From the NCBI RefSeq assembly GCF_028621955.1, contig NZ_CP117516.1, forward strand, positions 1,076,001 through 1,140,000: a DNA stretch of 64,000 bases. Reading direction: 5' to 3'. A program made the position numbers and the translations under genes. The DNA comes from Erythrobacter sp. BLCC-B19 (GTDB taxonomy: Bacteria > Pseudomonadota > Alphaproteobacteria > Sphingomonadales > Sphingomonadaceae). How positions within the stretch are numbered: position 1 is the stretch's first letter; the number at the start of each line of letters is the position of its first letter. Shown piece after piece: positions 17,259 through 28,635 of this stretch. A model generated the notes under the pieces. It made no database searches and was not told the origin of the DNA. It was given only the letters and a program-made list of their open reading frames with translations.

Positions 17259-17672
17259 GTGGAACTTCTGATTCAGACCGCCGGCTCGCTCGTCGCGATC
17301 CTCGCGCTGGCGGGGCTGGCGTGGTGGATGAAGCTTGGCGGCAACCCTGCGCTGGACAGCGACGCCGCCGTGCGCCGCGCGGCGGGCGAGGTCGAGGATG
17401 GCTTCGCTCCGGTTGCGACCGCCCATGACGGCAAGGCAGCGCTCGCCCGCGATGCGCAAGGACGGATCATGGTGATCAAGCGCCATGGCAACCGCTTTGC
17501 CGGACGCGTGCTCGGCCCCGCGGCCAGCGCGCGGTTGTGGCAGGATCGCGGCGAGGCCGCGCTCGAAGTCGATCCCGGCGAAGCGCGCTTCGGCACGGTG
17601 TTCTGCGACATCCCCGATGCGCAGGCTTGGGCCGATGCGATCAATCGGGTAAAGATGCCGCAGGATGCCTGA
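17259..17672 (+). CDS. Hypothetical membrane-anchored protein
   Basis: 137 residues with a GTG start. One N-terminal hydrophobic helix (LLIQTAGSLVAILALAGLAWW) is followed by a soluble part containing DGKAALARDAQGRIMVIKRH and GNRFAGRVLGP, which looks like a small beta-sandwich. I do not recognise a named family, though similar single-helix proteins lie before sterol-desaturase-like genes in sphingomonads. It overlaps the next gene by eight bases, so co-translation is likely. The helix suggests the inner membrane with the C-terminus on one side only. Confidence 0.75.
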   Translation: MELLIQTAGSLVAILALAGLAWWMKLGGNPALDSDAAVRRAAGEVEDGFAPVATAHDGKAALARDAQGRIMVIKRHGNRFAGRVLGPAASARLWQDRGEAALEVDPGEARFGTVFCDIPDAQAWADAINRVKMPQDA

Positions 17673-18624
17673 CTTCAACCCCACCCAATATGCCGTGCCG
17701 CTGTTCGTGCTGGCGGTGCTGGCCGAGATGATCTGGGCCAAGCTGCGCGCGCCCGAGGCCTACGAGCCCAAGGACACGCTCGTCAGCCTCGCCTTCGGGC
17801 TCGGCTCGACTGTGGCGGGCGCGCTGCTGGGCGGGTTCGCGCTCACGGTGTTACTTGCCGCCTACGAATACCGCATCTTCGATTTCGGCCCCCAATGGTG
17901 GGCGGTGTGGTGGGCGTGGCCCGTTTGCTTCGTGCTCGACGATCTCAAATATTACTGGGTCCACCGCGCCGGGCACCGCATCCGCTGGATGTGGGCGTCA
18001 CATGTGAACCACCATTCGAGCCAGCACTACAACCTCTCCACCGCCCTCAGGCAGACGTGGACGGGGATGTTCACCTTCGGCTTCCTTTTCGCGGTGCCGC
18101 TGGTGCTGCTGGGCTTCCACCCGGCGATGATCGCGATCTGCGGCGGGTTCAACCTCATCTACCAGTTCTGGATCCACACCGAGGCGATCAAGCGGATGCC
18201 GCGCTGGTTCGAGGCGGTGATGAACACACCCTCGCACCACCGTGTCCACCACGCGACCAACCCGCGTTATCTCGACACCAATTACGCAGGCGTGTTCATC
18301 GTCTGGGACAAGATGTTCGGCACCTTCACGCCGGAAGTGGACGACGAGACAATCCGCTACGGGATCGTCAAGCAACTGGGCAGCTTCAACCTCTTGTGGT
18401 CGGTGTTCCACGAGTGGATCGGGATGCTGACCGACATCTGGCGTGCACCGTGGAAGCACAAGCTGTCCTACCTCCTGCGCGAGCCCGGCTGGAGCCATGA
18501 CGGCAGCCGCGAGACCTCGGACATGATCCGGGCGAAGTGGCAAGCGCGGGTCGGCACTGTTGCGCCACTCGCAACTTCAGTAGCGGATCGAAACCCGATT
18601 GCAGGCAGCGCAGAAGCTGCCTAA
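17665..18624 (+). CDS. Sterol desaturase/fatty acid hydroxylase family membrane protein
   Basis: 319 residues. The eight-histidine di-iron signature is complete: HRAGH (about residues 99-103), HVNHHSSQHYN (about 112-122) and HHRVHHATN (about 192-200), among four hydrophobic segments. Members use di-iron chemistry to hydroxylate or desaturate lipids; in sphingomonads some act on carotenoids or ornithine lipids, so the substrate is open. The start overlaps the previous gene. A GMC oxidoreductase starts 23 bases after the stop, which may indicate a shared transcript. Confidence 0.92.
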   Translation: MPDFNPTQYAVPLFVLAVLAEMIWAKLRAPEAYEPKDTLVSLAFGLGSTVAGALLGGFALTVLLAAYEYRIFDFGPQWWAVWWAWPVCFVLDDLKYYWVHRAGHRIRWMWASHVNHHSSQHYNLSTALRQTWTGMFTFGFLFAVPLVLLGFHPAMIAICGGFNLIYQFWIHTEAIKRMPRWFEAVMNTPSHHRVHHATNPRYLDTNYAGVFIVWDKMFGTFTPEVDDETIRYGIVKQLGSFNLLWSVFHEWIGMLTDIWRAPWKHKLSYLLREPGWSHDGSRETSDMIRAKWQARVGTVAPLATSVADRNPIAGSAEAA

Positions 18625-18647
18625 TCTCGCCCGCAAAGGGAGAGATC

Positions 18648-20237
18648 ATGGAAAGTTTCGACTACATCGTCATCGGCGGTGGCAGCGCGGGCAGCGCTGT
18701 GGCCGGGCGTCTGGCTGTGGACGGCACCCGCCGGGTGTGCCTGCTCGAAGCGGGCGGCCGCAACGACAATGTCTTCATCAAGACGCCGGGCTTCATGCCC
18801 TTCATCCCCGAAAAGTCGAACTACCGCTATGAGACCGTGCCGCAGAAGGGACTGAACGGCCGCACCGGCTACCAGCCGCGCGGGCGCGGGCTCGGCGGCT
18901 CCTCGGCGATCAATGCGATGGTCTATATCCGCGGCAACCGCTGGGACTACGACAACTGGGCGGCCGAGGGCTGCACCGGCTGGGCCTATGACGATGTGCT
19001 CCCCTACTTCCGCCGCGCCGAGGCGAACGAGCGCGGGGGTGATGATTTCCACGGCGCGGGCGGGCCGTTGTTCGTCGAGGATCAGAAGCACGCCAACCCT
19101 GCCTCTCACGCCTTTGTCGATGCCGCCGCCGCGCTCCAGCTGCGCACCAACAGCGACTTCAATGGCGAGCGGCAGGACGGCTTCGGGCTCTATCAGGTCA
19201 CCCAGCACAAGGGCGAACGCTGGTCGGCGGCGCGCGCTTACGTGGAGCCGATCCGCGATGCCGGGAACTTCGCGGTGCGCACCGACACGCTGGTCGAGAA
19301 GCTCGTCATCGAGGGTGGCCGCGTTACCGGCGTGAAGATCCGGCGCGGCGGCGCGAGCGAGACGTTGATGGCCCGCCGCGGTGTCATCCTGTCCGCAGGG
19401 GCGTTCAACTCGCCCCAGATCCTCATGCTGTCAGGCATCGGCCCGGCCGATCACCTCAAGGCTCATGGGATCGATGTGGTGGTGGACCGCGCAGGAGTCG
19501 GCAGCAATCTGCAAGACCATATCGACTATGTCTCCGGCTGGGAGACGACCAGCGACGTGCCGATCGGCAGCACCCTCAAGGGCACGCTGCGGATGGCCGC
19601 CGCCGTGATCGAACACCGTCGCAAGCGCACCGGGGTGATGACCACCTGCTATGCCGAGGCAGGCGGGTTCTGGACGGTGATGCCCGATAGCCCCGCACCG
19701 GACGTGCAGTGGCACTTCGTCCCCGCGGTGCTGGAAGATCACGGGCGCGAGAAGGTGAAGGGGCACGGCTTCTCGCTCCACGCCTGCGTGCTTCGCCCCG
19801 AGAGCCGGGGAACCGTGCGCCTCGGCAGCGCGGACGCGGCGGCAGCGCCGGTGATCGATCCCAATTTCCTCGCCGACGAGCGCGACATGGCGGTTTTGCG
19901 CGCAGGCGTGCGCCTGTCGCACCGCATCGCCGAGGCGCCGCCCTTGCAGGCCTTCGGGCCAAAGGATCGCCACCCGGTCAACCTGCATGATGACGCCGCG
20001 CTCGACGCTCTGATCCGCAGCCGGGCCGACACGGTCTATCACCCGGTCGGCACCTGCCGCATGGGGAGCGACGGGGATGCCGTGGTCGATCCGACGCTGA
20101 AGCTGAACGGCCTCGAAGGCCTGTGGGTGGCCGATGCGAGCATCATGCCCAAGCTCGTCAGCGGCAACACCAACGCGCCGAGCATCATGATCGGCGAAAG
20201 GTGTGCCGACTTCGTGATGCAGGCTGAGAAGTCCTGA
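18648..20237 (+). CDS. GMC-family FAD-dependent oxidoreductase (choline dehydrogenase-like)
   Basis: 529 residues. The FAD Rossmann motif YIVIGGGSAGSAVAGRL is at the N-terminus, then GLGGSSAINAMVYIRGN (GMC signature 1) and LSAGAFNSPQILMLSGIGP (signature 2). The C-terminus has the active-site segment YHPVGTCRMG and NTNAPSIMIGE. Such enzymes oxidise alcohols to aldehydes; the true substrate is unknown, and the BetA label often used is only by similarity. A longer frame starts earlier, but the ATG at 18648 directly precedes the FAD motif and follows AAAGGGAGAG. Confidence 0.93.
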   Translation: MESFDYIVIGGGSAGSAVAGRLAVDGTRRVCLLEAGGRNDNVFIKTPGFMPFIPEKSNYRYETVPQKGLNGRTGYQPRGRGLGGSSAINAMVYIRGNRWDYDNWAAEGCTGWAYDDVLPYFRRAEANERGGDDFHGAGGPLFVEDQKHANPASHAFVDAAAALQLRTNSDFNGERQDGFGLYQVTQHKGERWSAARAYVEPIRDAGNFAVRTDTLVEKLVIEGGRVTGVKIRRGGASETLMARRGVILSAGAFNSPQILMLSGIGPADHLKAHGIDVVVDRAGVGSNLQDHIDYVSGWETTSDVPIGSTLKGTLRMAAAVIEHRRKRTGVMTTCYAEAGGFWTVMPDSPAPDVQWHFVPAVLEDHGREKVKGHGFSLHACVLRPESRGTVRLGSADAAAAPVIDPNFLADERDMAVLRAGVRLSHRIAEAPPLQAFGPKDRHPVNLHDDAALDALIRSRADTVYHPVGTCRMGSDGDAVVDPTLKLNGLEGLWVADASIMPKLVSGNTNAPSIMIGERCADFVMQAEKS

Positions 20238-20342
20238 GACCCAGCGAGCCATAAAGCGCAGTTCCGGCCCGCCAACGGACGGGCCGCAAGCGCGACCGCG
20301 CGCCCGCAGGCGCTCGTGCGGAGCACGAAACGCGCCGAGGAC

Positions 20343-20362
20343 GACCCCGCGGAGGCGGGGTC
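20343..20362. repeat. Eight-base-pair hairpin after the GMC gene
   Basis: GACCCCGC and GCGGGGTC form a perfect stem around GGAG. No T run follows on the plus strand, so it is not a classical terminator. It resembles the short extragenic palindromes common in this group and lies in the 275-base gap between the GMC gene and amtB, where I see no gene. Confidence 0.6.
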
Positions 20363-20380
20363 GCAAAACAAGCATCAAAC

Positions 20381-20417
20381 AAAAAAGGGCCGGAGGGCTT
20401 ATCGCCACTCCGGCCTT
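20381..20417 (-). terminator. Intrinsic terminator of glnK-amtB
   Basis: A ten-base-pair stem with one G-U pair (20386-20395 with 20408-20417) is followed on the minus strand by six T (complement of 20381-20386). It is 96 bases past the amtB stop. Confidence 0.8.
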
Positions 20418-20512
20418 ATTCAGTTTGTTCGTTCGCAGGAGGAACAAGGTGAGGCGGGGGGAGGGGAGAGGGAGAGAGAGGCCTCCCCCCGCCAAGCTTG
20501 GTGGCAAGGGGC

Positions 20513-21949
20513 TTAGTTGTAAGCCCGCTCGCCGTGTTCGGAGATGTCGAGGCCGTTGGTTTCGGCTTCGGCGTCGGGGCGCAGGCCCACGGTGACCTTG
20601 AGGATCAGGAACAGCGCGGCCGAGACGACGCCGGTCCACAGGATCGTGGTGCCGACCGCCCAGCACTGGGTGATCACCTGGCCGACGAGGTCGTATTCGC
20701 CAGCCACCGCCACCGGCGCGGTGTAGTCGATCCAGCCCTGGCCGCCGAGCGCCGGGTCGGCGACGATGCCGGTCCCGATCGCACCGACGATGCCGCCCAC
20801 GGCGTGGATGCCGAAGACATCAAGGCTGTCGTCGTAGTTGAGCTTGTTCTTCACCGTGGTGACGAAGAAGTAGCAGACCACCGAAGCCACAGCGCCGAGG
20901 ATGATCGCGGTGCCGGGGTGGGCAAAGCCTGCCGCCGGGGTGATCGCCACGAGGCCGGCCACCACACCCGAGACCCCGCCGAGCAGCGACGGCTTCTTGT
21001 GGGTGATCTGTTCGATGATCGCCCAGGCTGCACCCGCTGCCGCAGTGGCGACGAAGGTGTTGATGAAGGCGAGCGCGGCGAAGGCGTTGGATTCGAGCGC
21101 CGAGCCGGCGTTGAACCCGAACCAGCCGATCCACAGCAGGCTGGCGCCGATCATGGTCATCACCAGGCTGTGCGGGGGCATGGGCTCCTTCTTGTAGCCG
21201 ATGCGCGGGCCGATCACGATGCAGCCGATGAGGCCAGCGATGCCTGCATTGATGTGCACCACGGTGCCGCCAGCGAAGTCGAGCGCGCCCCAGCCCCACA
21301 GCAGACCGGTGTCGGTCGGCGCGGTGTGCAGGAAGTCCGGGCCGGCCCAGTACCACACCATGTGCGCGATCGGGAAATAGGCGAGCGTCATCCACGCGAC
21401 CACGAAGATGATCAGCGGGGTGAACTTCACGCGCTCCGCGAAAGCGCCGACGATCAGCGCGGGCGTGATGCAGGCGAAGGTCATCTGGAACATCACGAAG
21501 ACGAGCTCGGGCAGGTAGACCCCGTTCGAGAAGGTCGCCGCGAGCGAGGTGACGCTGACCCCCTTGAGGAAGGCCTTGTCGAGCCCGCCGAACAGCGACG
21601 GGAAGGGCGTGCCGGTCGAGGTGAAGGCCATCGAATAGCCCCAGCCGAACCACACCAGTGCCGCGACGCAGACGATGGTCAGCACCTGCATCAGCACGCT
21701 CAGCATATTCTTGGCGCGCACCAGGCCGCCGTAGAACAGCGCGAGGGCGGGAACGCTCATCATCAGCACCAGCGCGGTCGAGACCATCATCCAGGCGACA
21801 TCGCCCTTGTTGACCATCTCGGCGGTGGGCGTGAACACGGCAGGCGCGGCGGCGGCGGCGGCATCAGCCGCGGGCGCGGCGAAAGCCGGCGCAGCAAGGA
21901 ATGCCGCCCCGGTCGCGACCGTCGCAAAAGTGGAGAGAATGCGCTTCAT
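20513..21949 (-). CDS. amtB: Ammonium transporter
   Basis: 478 residues. A signal peptide-like start (MKRILSTFATVATGAAFLAAPAFA) and an alanine-rich linker precede the Amt channel, with eleven hydrophobic helices. Typical segments are VNKGDVAWMMVSTALVLMM, FYGGLVRAKNMLSVLMQ, GGTVVHINAGIAGLIGC, IGWFGFNAGSALESNAF and the end region DDSLDVFGIHAVGGIVGAIG. It takes up ammonium and is blocked by non-uridylylated PII. It lies 13 bases downstream of glnK on the same strand, and a sigma-54 promoter stands before glnK. Confidence 0.97.
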   Translation of the reverse strand: MKRILSTFATVATGAAFLAAPAFAAPAADAAAAAAPAVFTPTAEMVNKGDVAWMMVSTALVLMMSVPALALFYGGLVRAKNMLSVLMQVLTIVCVAALVWFGWGYSMAFTSTGTPFPSLFGGLDKAFLKGVSVTSLAATFSNGVYLPELVFVMFQMTFACITPALIVGAFAERVKFTPLIIFVVAWMTLAYFPIAHMVWYWAGPDFLHTAPTDTGLLWGWGALDFAGGTVVHINAGIAGLIGCIVIGPRIGYKKEPMPPHSLVMTMIGASLLWIGWFGFNAGSALESNAFAALAFINTFVATAAAGAAWAIIEQITHKKPSLLGGVSGVVAGLVAITPAAGFAHPGTAIILGAVASVVCYFFVTTVKNKLNYDDSLDVFGIHAVGGIVGAIGTGIVADPALGGQGWIDYTAPVAVAGEYDLVGQVITQCWAVGTTILWTGVVSAALFLILKVTVGLRPDAEAETNGLDISEHGERAYN

Positions 21950-21962
21950 CGATTGGGTCCCC

Positions 21963-22436
<474 letters not shown>

Positions 22437-22452
22437 TTAATCAGGTGATTAA
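22437..22452. promoter_or_regulatory. Palindrome upstream of the glnK sigma-54 promoter
   Basis: TTAATCA-GG-TGATTAA has perfect seven-base arms around two bases. It lies about 75-90 bases upstream of the -24 element, the distance expected for an activator site, but it lacks the GC-rich NtrC consensus, so the protein that would bind is uncertain. Confidence 0.4.
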
Positions 22453-22483
22453 CACTTGGGCAAGATTTTCGCGCAAGCGCGGG

Positions 22484-23053
22484 TCACTCGCCCGCGATGT
22501 AGCGATCCGTCGCGCGGGTCGGCAGACCGTCGATGCTGCTGGTGCGGGTCGCCATCTTGGCCTCCCATTGCGCGGGATCGGACTGGCGGTGCGCCTTCTT
22601 GAGCGTCTCGCGCTCGCCCTCCAGCGCCATGAAGGGCACGCCCCAGCCGCAGGAGGACTGCACGCTCTCCACGGCAATGTCGAAGATCTGGCGGGTGCCG
22701 GGCATCAGGGTGAAATGCGCCGCGAGCGCCTCCCACTCCGCGTCCTGCGGCAGCACCGCCTGCCCGCGACCATAGATGCGCAGGATCAGCGCGGGCTGCT
22801 GGAAGTTGCAGAACATCACCGTGATCCGGCCTGCGTCGGCTTGGGCTGCCGCGAGATGCGCGTGAGTCTCGTTCCCCGATCCGCCAAGGTCGAGATAGGC
22901 GACCCGGGTGGGCGAGAGCACGCGGAAGGCGTCATAGCCCTTGGGGCTGAGGTTGATCCGCCCTTCCGCCGCCGCCGTCGCCACGAAGAACACCGGCTGG
23001 GCGGCGATCATGGCGATGTGCTTTTCAGTCAGCGCCTCGGTGAAATCGGCCAT
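22484..23053 (-). CDS. Pyridoxamine 5'-phosphate oxidase-like FMN-binding protein
   Basis: 189 residues of the split-barrel flavin family. Visible features are QPVFFVATAAAEGRINLSPKG, VAYLDLGGSGNETHAHLAAA, ITVMFCNFQQPALILRIYGRG and, near the C-terminus, VQSSCGWGVPFM, which is typical of the subgroup annotated as PNPOx-like. The true PdxH motif set is not present, so it is not assigned as pdxH. Function is probably flavin-dependent reduction of an unknown substrate. It precedes an alpha/beta hydrolase on the same strand by 20 bases in reverse orientation terms, the hydrolase being upstream. Confidence 0.85.
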   Translation of the reverse strand: MADFTEALTEKHIAMIAAQPVFFVATAAAEGRINLSPKGYDAFRVLSPTRVAYLDLGGSGNETHAHLAAAQADAGRITVMFCNFQQPALILRIYGRGQAVLPQDAEWEALAAHFTLMPGTRQIFDIAVESVQSSCGWGVPFMALEGERETLKKAHRQSDPAQWEAKMATRTSSIDGLPTRATDRYIAGE

Positions 23054-23073
23054 CGGACGCTCCTTTCAAGCCG

Positions 23074-23955
23074 TCAGAGGAAATCGCGCAAGGTGGCGAT
23101 GAAGCGGTCGAACTGGTCGTGGTGGAGCCAGTGCCCCGCTTTCTCGAACTCGATCACGCGCGCGGTCTTGAAGTGCGCGATGCGCCCGTCCTTCTCCGGG
23201 TTCGAGGCCCAGCTATCGGCCCCGTAGAGCAGCAGCGTCGGGCAGGTGATCGCCCCCCACAGCGCCTCGACGAATTCATCGCCGATGTCCTCGACCGGCC
23301 AGACGTTGAGGTGGGGGTCGAACTTCCAGCTATAGGTGCCGTCCTCGTTGCGGTTGACCCCGTGGACGGTCAGATGGCGCGCCTGCTCCTCGGTGAGGTA
23401 GGCGTTCTCCTCGATCATGCGGGCGAAGGCGGCTTCGATGCTTTCATATTTGCGCGGCGTGCGCCCGGCGGCCTTGCGCTTCTTCTCGATCCATTCGGCG
23501 AGGCGTTCGGGATAGGGCTGGCTGCGCTGCTTGGCGCGGTATTCGGGCGAAGGGCCGAGGCCTTCGATCGCGACCAACTTGGTCACCATGTCGGGGAAGG
23601 CACCGGCATAGCGCAGCGCGACATTCCCGCCCATCGAATGCGCCACCATGCGCACCGGACCGACGCCCAGCTGGTGGATCAACTGCGCCAGATCATAGAC
23701 CATGTCGGCGGCAGAATAGACCCCGTCCGAAACCCAGTCGGAATCGCCATGCCCGCGGTGGTCCATGGCGATGACATGGTAATCCTCGCGCAGCGCCTCG
23801 GCGGTCCAGTCCCACGAGCGCGCATGATCGCGGCCCCCGTGCACCAGCACCAGCGGCGGCTTACCCCGGCCACCCCAGTCGAGGTAATTGAGCTTGAGGC
23901 GCTGCGAGATGAAGCTTTGCGAGGTTGGGCCGGTGTCGTGCATGGGTGATGCCAT
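23074..23955 (-). CDS. Alpha/beta hydrolase
   Basis: About 293 residues. The fold is clear from PPLVLVHGGRDHARSWDW (oxyanion HGG), VIAMDHRGHGDSDW, the nucleophile elbow MVAHSMGGNVALRYAG (Ser at about residue 115) and the late histidine in FEKAGHWLHHDQFD. The substrate cannot be told; family members hydrolyse esters, epoxides or haloalkanes. A longer frame begins upstream, but it would run into the prfC end; the ATG at 23955 gives a short natural lead (MASPMHDTG), and 23943 is an alternative. It lies 26 bases downstream of prfC. Confidence 0.88.
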   Translation of the reverse strand: MASPMHDTGPTSQSFISQRLKLNYLDWGGRGKPPLVLVHGGRDHARSWDWTAEALREDYHVIAMDHRGHGDSDWVSDGVYSAADMVYDLAQLIHQLGVGPVRMVAHSMGGNVALRYAGAFPDMVTKLVAIEGLGPSPEYRAKQRSQPYPERLAEWIEKKRKAAGRTPRKYESIEAAFARMIEENAYLTEEQARHLTVHGVNRNEDGTYSWKFDPHLNVWPVEDIGDEFVEALWGAITCPTLLLYGADSWASNPEKDGRIAHFKTARVIEFEKAGHWLHHDQFDRFIATLRDFL

Positions 23956-23981
23956 GCCGCGAAGCCGCTCCGCCCGCAAGA

Positions 23982-25498
<1,517 letters not shown>

Positions 25499-25502
<4 letters not shown>

Positions 25503-26251
25503 TGGGTGTCGCGTGCAACGCGGAAGCCCGCGAAGTCCTGGTTGACCGGCATCAGCTCGATGCGGTTGATGTTGAGATGCGGCGGCAGGCTGGCGATCCA
25601 GCCGATGGTGTCGGCGATGTCCTCGCCGGTCATCGGGTTGACGCCCGCGTAGAGCTTGTCGCTGGCGTCCTGGCTGCCGGTGCGCACGAGGGTGAATTCG
25701 GTCTCGACCATCCCCGGCTCGATGCTGGTGACGCGCACCCCGGTGCCGTGCAAGTCGGCGCGCAGGGCGAGCGTGAAGTGGTTCACGAAGGCCTTGGAGC
25801 CGGCATAGACGTTGCCGCCCGGATAGATGTAGCTCCCCGCCACCGAGCCGATGGCGATGATCGCGCCCTTGCGCTCGATCAGCTGCGGCAGGAGCTTGCG
25901 GGTCAGCACCACCATCGCGGTGATGTTGGTGTCGATCATGGTCTGCCAGTCATCAAGGCTGGCGTTCTGCGCCGCCGACAGCCCCTGCGCGAGGCCCGCG
26001 TTGTTGACCAGCAGATCGATGGCGCGGAAGTCCTCGGGCAGGCCCGCGAGCGCGGCGTCCAGCGCGGCGGTGTCGCGCACATCGAAGCACAAGGGCAGCA
26101 CCTTGTCCGCGCCGAGTTCGGCGACCAACGCGTCGAGCCGCTCCTGCCGCCGCCCGGTGGCGACGCAGCGCCAGCCGTCCTTCACAAGACGGCGCACCGT
26201 GGCGAGGCCGATTCCGGCGGTGGCGCCGGTGACGAAAGCGGTCTTGCTCAT
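25499..26251 (-). CDS. SDR-family NAD(P)-dependent oxidoreductase (YdfG-like)
   Basis: 250 residues, classical short-chain dehydrogenase. TGATAGIGLATVRRLVKDG is the cofactor loop, VNNAGLAQGLSAAQN the NNAG motif, and the catalytic Ser, Tyr and Lys lie in AIGSVAGSYIYPGGNVYAGSK. The C-terminal GEDIADTIGWIASLPPHLNI and RIELMPVNQ resemble YdfG-type enzymes that reduce 3-hydroxy acids such as serine or malonic semialdehyde. It overlaps pheT by four bases upstream and prfC by four downstream, so it is embedded in a tightly coupled run. Confidence 0.92.
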
Positions 26252-28635
26252 CCGCGCAGCTCCCCGCCCAGCTTGGCAGCGGCCGCGACGACCTTTTCGG
26301 CGATGGCCTTGAGGTCGGCATCCTTGAAGCTCGCCTCGCCCGGCTGGAGGGTGACTTCGACCGCGATGGACTTGTGGCCCTCGGGCACGCCTTGTCCTGC
26401 GAAGACGTCGAACACGCGCACGCCGGTGATGAAGGCCTTGTCAGCGCCCTGCACCGCCCGCACCAGATCGCCCGCAGCCAGTGTCGCCGGGACGAGGAAG
26501 GCAAAGTCGCGGGTCACGGCTTGCAGCGCCGGGGGCGTGAAGCCGGGGCGAGCAAAGGCTGCACCCTTCTTGGCCGGGATCGCGTCGAGGAACAGCTCGA
26601 CCGCCGCAATCGGCCCATCGGCATCGAAGGCCTTGAGGGTCGCAGGATGCACCATCCCGAAGCGCGCCAGCACCACCTTGGGGCCGAGCCGCAGGGTGGC
26701 CGACTGGCCCGGGTGGAACTGCGGCCCCGCCTCGCCCATCACCATCAGATTGGCGACCGGCGCGCCCGCCGCTTCGAGCAATGCAAGCGCGAGCGCCTTG
26801 GCGTCATAGGCGTCGAAGGGCTTGGCCTTGCCGCTTTGCCAGCCGCGCGCGGTCTTCTCGCCCGCGAGCACGATGCCCAGCGTCGGCTTCTCGTCGCTGA
26901 GGCCGTTCGCGCCCCGGAAATAGCGCCGCCCGATCTCGAACAGGCGTGAGGAGGCAGCGCCGCGATCGGCATTGCGCTTGGACGCCATCAGCAGGCCGGG
27001 GAGCAGCGAGGGGCGCATCGCCTTCATGTCCTCGCTGATCGGATTGGCGAGCACCCAGAGCGGCTGGTCGGAGCCGAAATGCTCCGCCGCCCAGGTGGGC
27101 AGGAAACTCCACGTCACCGCCTCGTTCAGCCCGCTCGCGGCGGCTGCACGGCGCAGACCGCGCTCCAGCTTCTGCTGCGGCGTTGCGGTGGGGCGGGCGA
27201 CGCCCTCAACCCGGGGGAGCGCGACGCTTGCGACCTTGTCGAGGCCGTGGATGCGCACGACTTCCTCGACCAGATCGGCCGGGCCTTCGATATCGTGCCG
27301 GCGCAGCGGGCAGGTCACCTGCCAGTCGGCCGAAACCGCGAAGCCCAAGCTTTCGAGAATGCGCTTCTGCTCGCCCTCGGGCACATCCACCCCGCCGAGG
27401 CGGAGCGTCTGGCCGGGGTCGAAAGCGACAACCTTCGCGTCAGACGGCGGCGAACCGGCACGGACTGTCTCGCTCGGCGTGCCGCCTGCCAGCTCGACGA
27501 TCAGGCCGGTGAGCAGATCGAGGCCCGCATCCAGAAACTCAGGGTCGACCCCACGCTCGAACCGCGTGCGCGCGTCCGACGACAGGCCGAGCTTGCGCCC
27601 GGTCGCGCCGATGCGCGCAGGATCGAAATAGGCGATTTCGAGCAGCACATCCGTGGTGCTCTCGGTGACGCCCGAATGCTCGCCACCCATGATCCCGGCG
27701 ATATCGTGAACGCCCGCGTCATCCGCGATCACGACCATTTCGCTGTCGAGCGTATAGGTCTTCTCGTTGAGCGCCAGCACCTCTTCGCCGTCCTTCGCCC
27801 GCCGCGCGACCACCGCGCCCGAAAGCTTGGCCAAGTCGTAGGCGTGCGCCGGACGCCCATGCCCAAGCATCAGGTAGTTGGTGAGGTCGACCAGCAGCGA
27901 GATCGGACGTTGCCCTGCGCTCTTCAGCCGCGCCTGCAGCCAGTCGGGCGAGGGGCCGTTGGTCACGCCCTTCACCACGCGGCCATAGAAGGCGGGGCAG
28001 CCCTCGGCATCGTCGGTGCGGATTTCGACCGGGCACGCGCTGCTCGCCGCGAAGGCAGGCATGGCGATCGGCTTCAGCGTCCCCAGCCCCTTGGCCGCGA
28101 GATCGCGGGCGATGCCGTAAACGCCCATGCAATCCGGGCGGTTAGGGGTCACGGCGACCTCGATCACCGGATCGCTGCCGTGATAGGCGGCGAAATCGGT
28201 GCCGACCGGCGCATCGTCGGGCAGTTCGATGATGCCGTCGTGATCCTCGCCCAGCTCCAGTTCGCGGGTCGAGCACATCATGCCGTTGCTCTCGACGCCG
28301 CGGATCGCGCTCTTGCGCAAAACCATGCCATTGGCGGGGACGACCGCGCCGGGCAGGCCCAGCACGCCCTTCATCCCCGCGCGCGCATTGGGCGCGCCGC
28401 ACACGACCTGCAGCGGCTGGCCGTCTCCGGTGTCGACGGTGAGCACCTGTAGCTTGTCGGCATCGGGGTGCCGCGCGGCGGTGAGCACGTGAGCGATGCG
28501 GAAGCCCGCGAGCTTTTCTGCCGGGTCTTCCACGCCTTCGACTTCAAGCCCGATGGCGTTGAGCGCGTCGCAGATGTCCGCAACGGTGGCGTCGGTTTCA
28601 AGGTAATCCTTGAGCCAGGTCAGCGAGAACTTCAT
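26248..28635 (-). CDS. pheT: Phenylalanine-tRNA ligase beta subunit
   Basis: 795 residues, full length. It starts [20 protein letters not shown], then a tRNA-binding domain ([20 protein letters not shown], residues about 55-150), a B3/4 editing domain, B5, and a C-terminal anticodon-binding fold ending in [14 protein letters not shown]. With PheS it forms the (alpha-beta)2 enzyme that charges tRNA-Phe; the B3/4 domain clears Tyr-tRNA-Phe. The start is set by the ATGA overlap with the pheS end and the family N-terminus. Confidence 0.97.
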   Translation of the reverse strand: MKFSLTWLKDYLETDATVADICDALNAIGLEVEGVEDPAEKLAGFRIAHVLTAARHPDADKLQVLTVDTGDGQPLQVVCGAPNARAGMKGVLGLPGAVVPANGMVLRKSAIRGVESNGMMCSTRELELGEDHDGIIELPDDAPVGTDFAAYHGSDPVIEVAVTPNRPDCMGVYGIARDLAAKGLGTLKPIAMPAFAASSACPVEIRTDDAEGCPAFYGRVVKGVTNGPSPDWLQARLKSAGQRPISLLVDLTNYLMLGHGRPAHAYDLAKLSGAVVARRAKDGEEVLALNEKTYTLDSEMVVIADDAGVHDIAGIMGGEHSGVTESTTDVLLEIAYFDPARIGATGRKLGLSSDARTRFERGVDPEFLDAGLDLLTGLIVELAGGTPSETVRAGSPPSDAKVVAFDPGQTLRLGGVDVPEGEQKRILESLGFAVSADWQVTCPLRRHDIEGPADLVEEVVRIHGLDKVASVALPRVEGVARPTATPQQKLERGLRRAAAASGLNEAVTWSFLPTWAAEHFGSDQPLWVLANPISEDMKAMRPSLLPGLLMASKRNADRGAASSRLFEIGRRYFRGANGLSDEKPTLGIVLAGEKTARGWQSGKAKPFDAYDAKALALALLEAAGAPVANLMVMGEAGPQFHPGQSATLRLGPKVVLARFGMVHPATLKAFDADGPIAAVELFLDAIPAKKGAAFARPGFTPPALQAVTRDFAFLVPATLAAGDLVRAVQGADKAFITGVRVFDVFAGQGVPEGHKSIAVEVTLQPGEASFKDADLKAIAEKVVAAAAKLGGELRG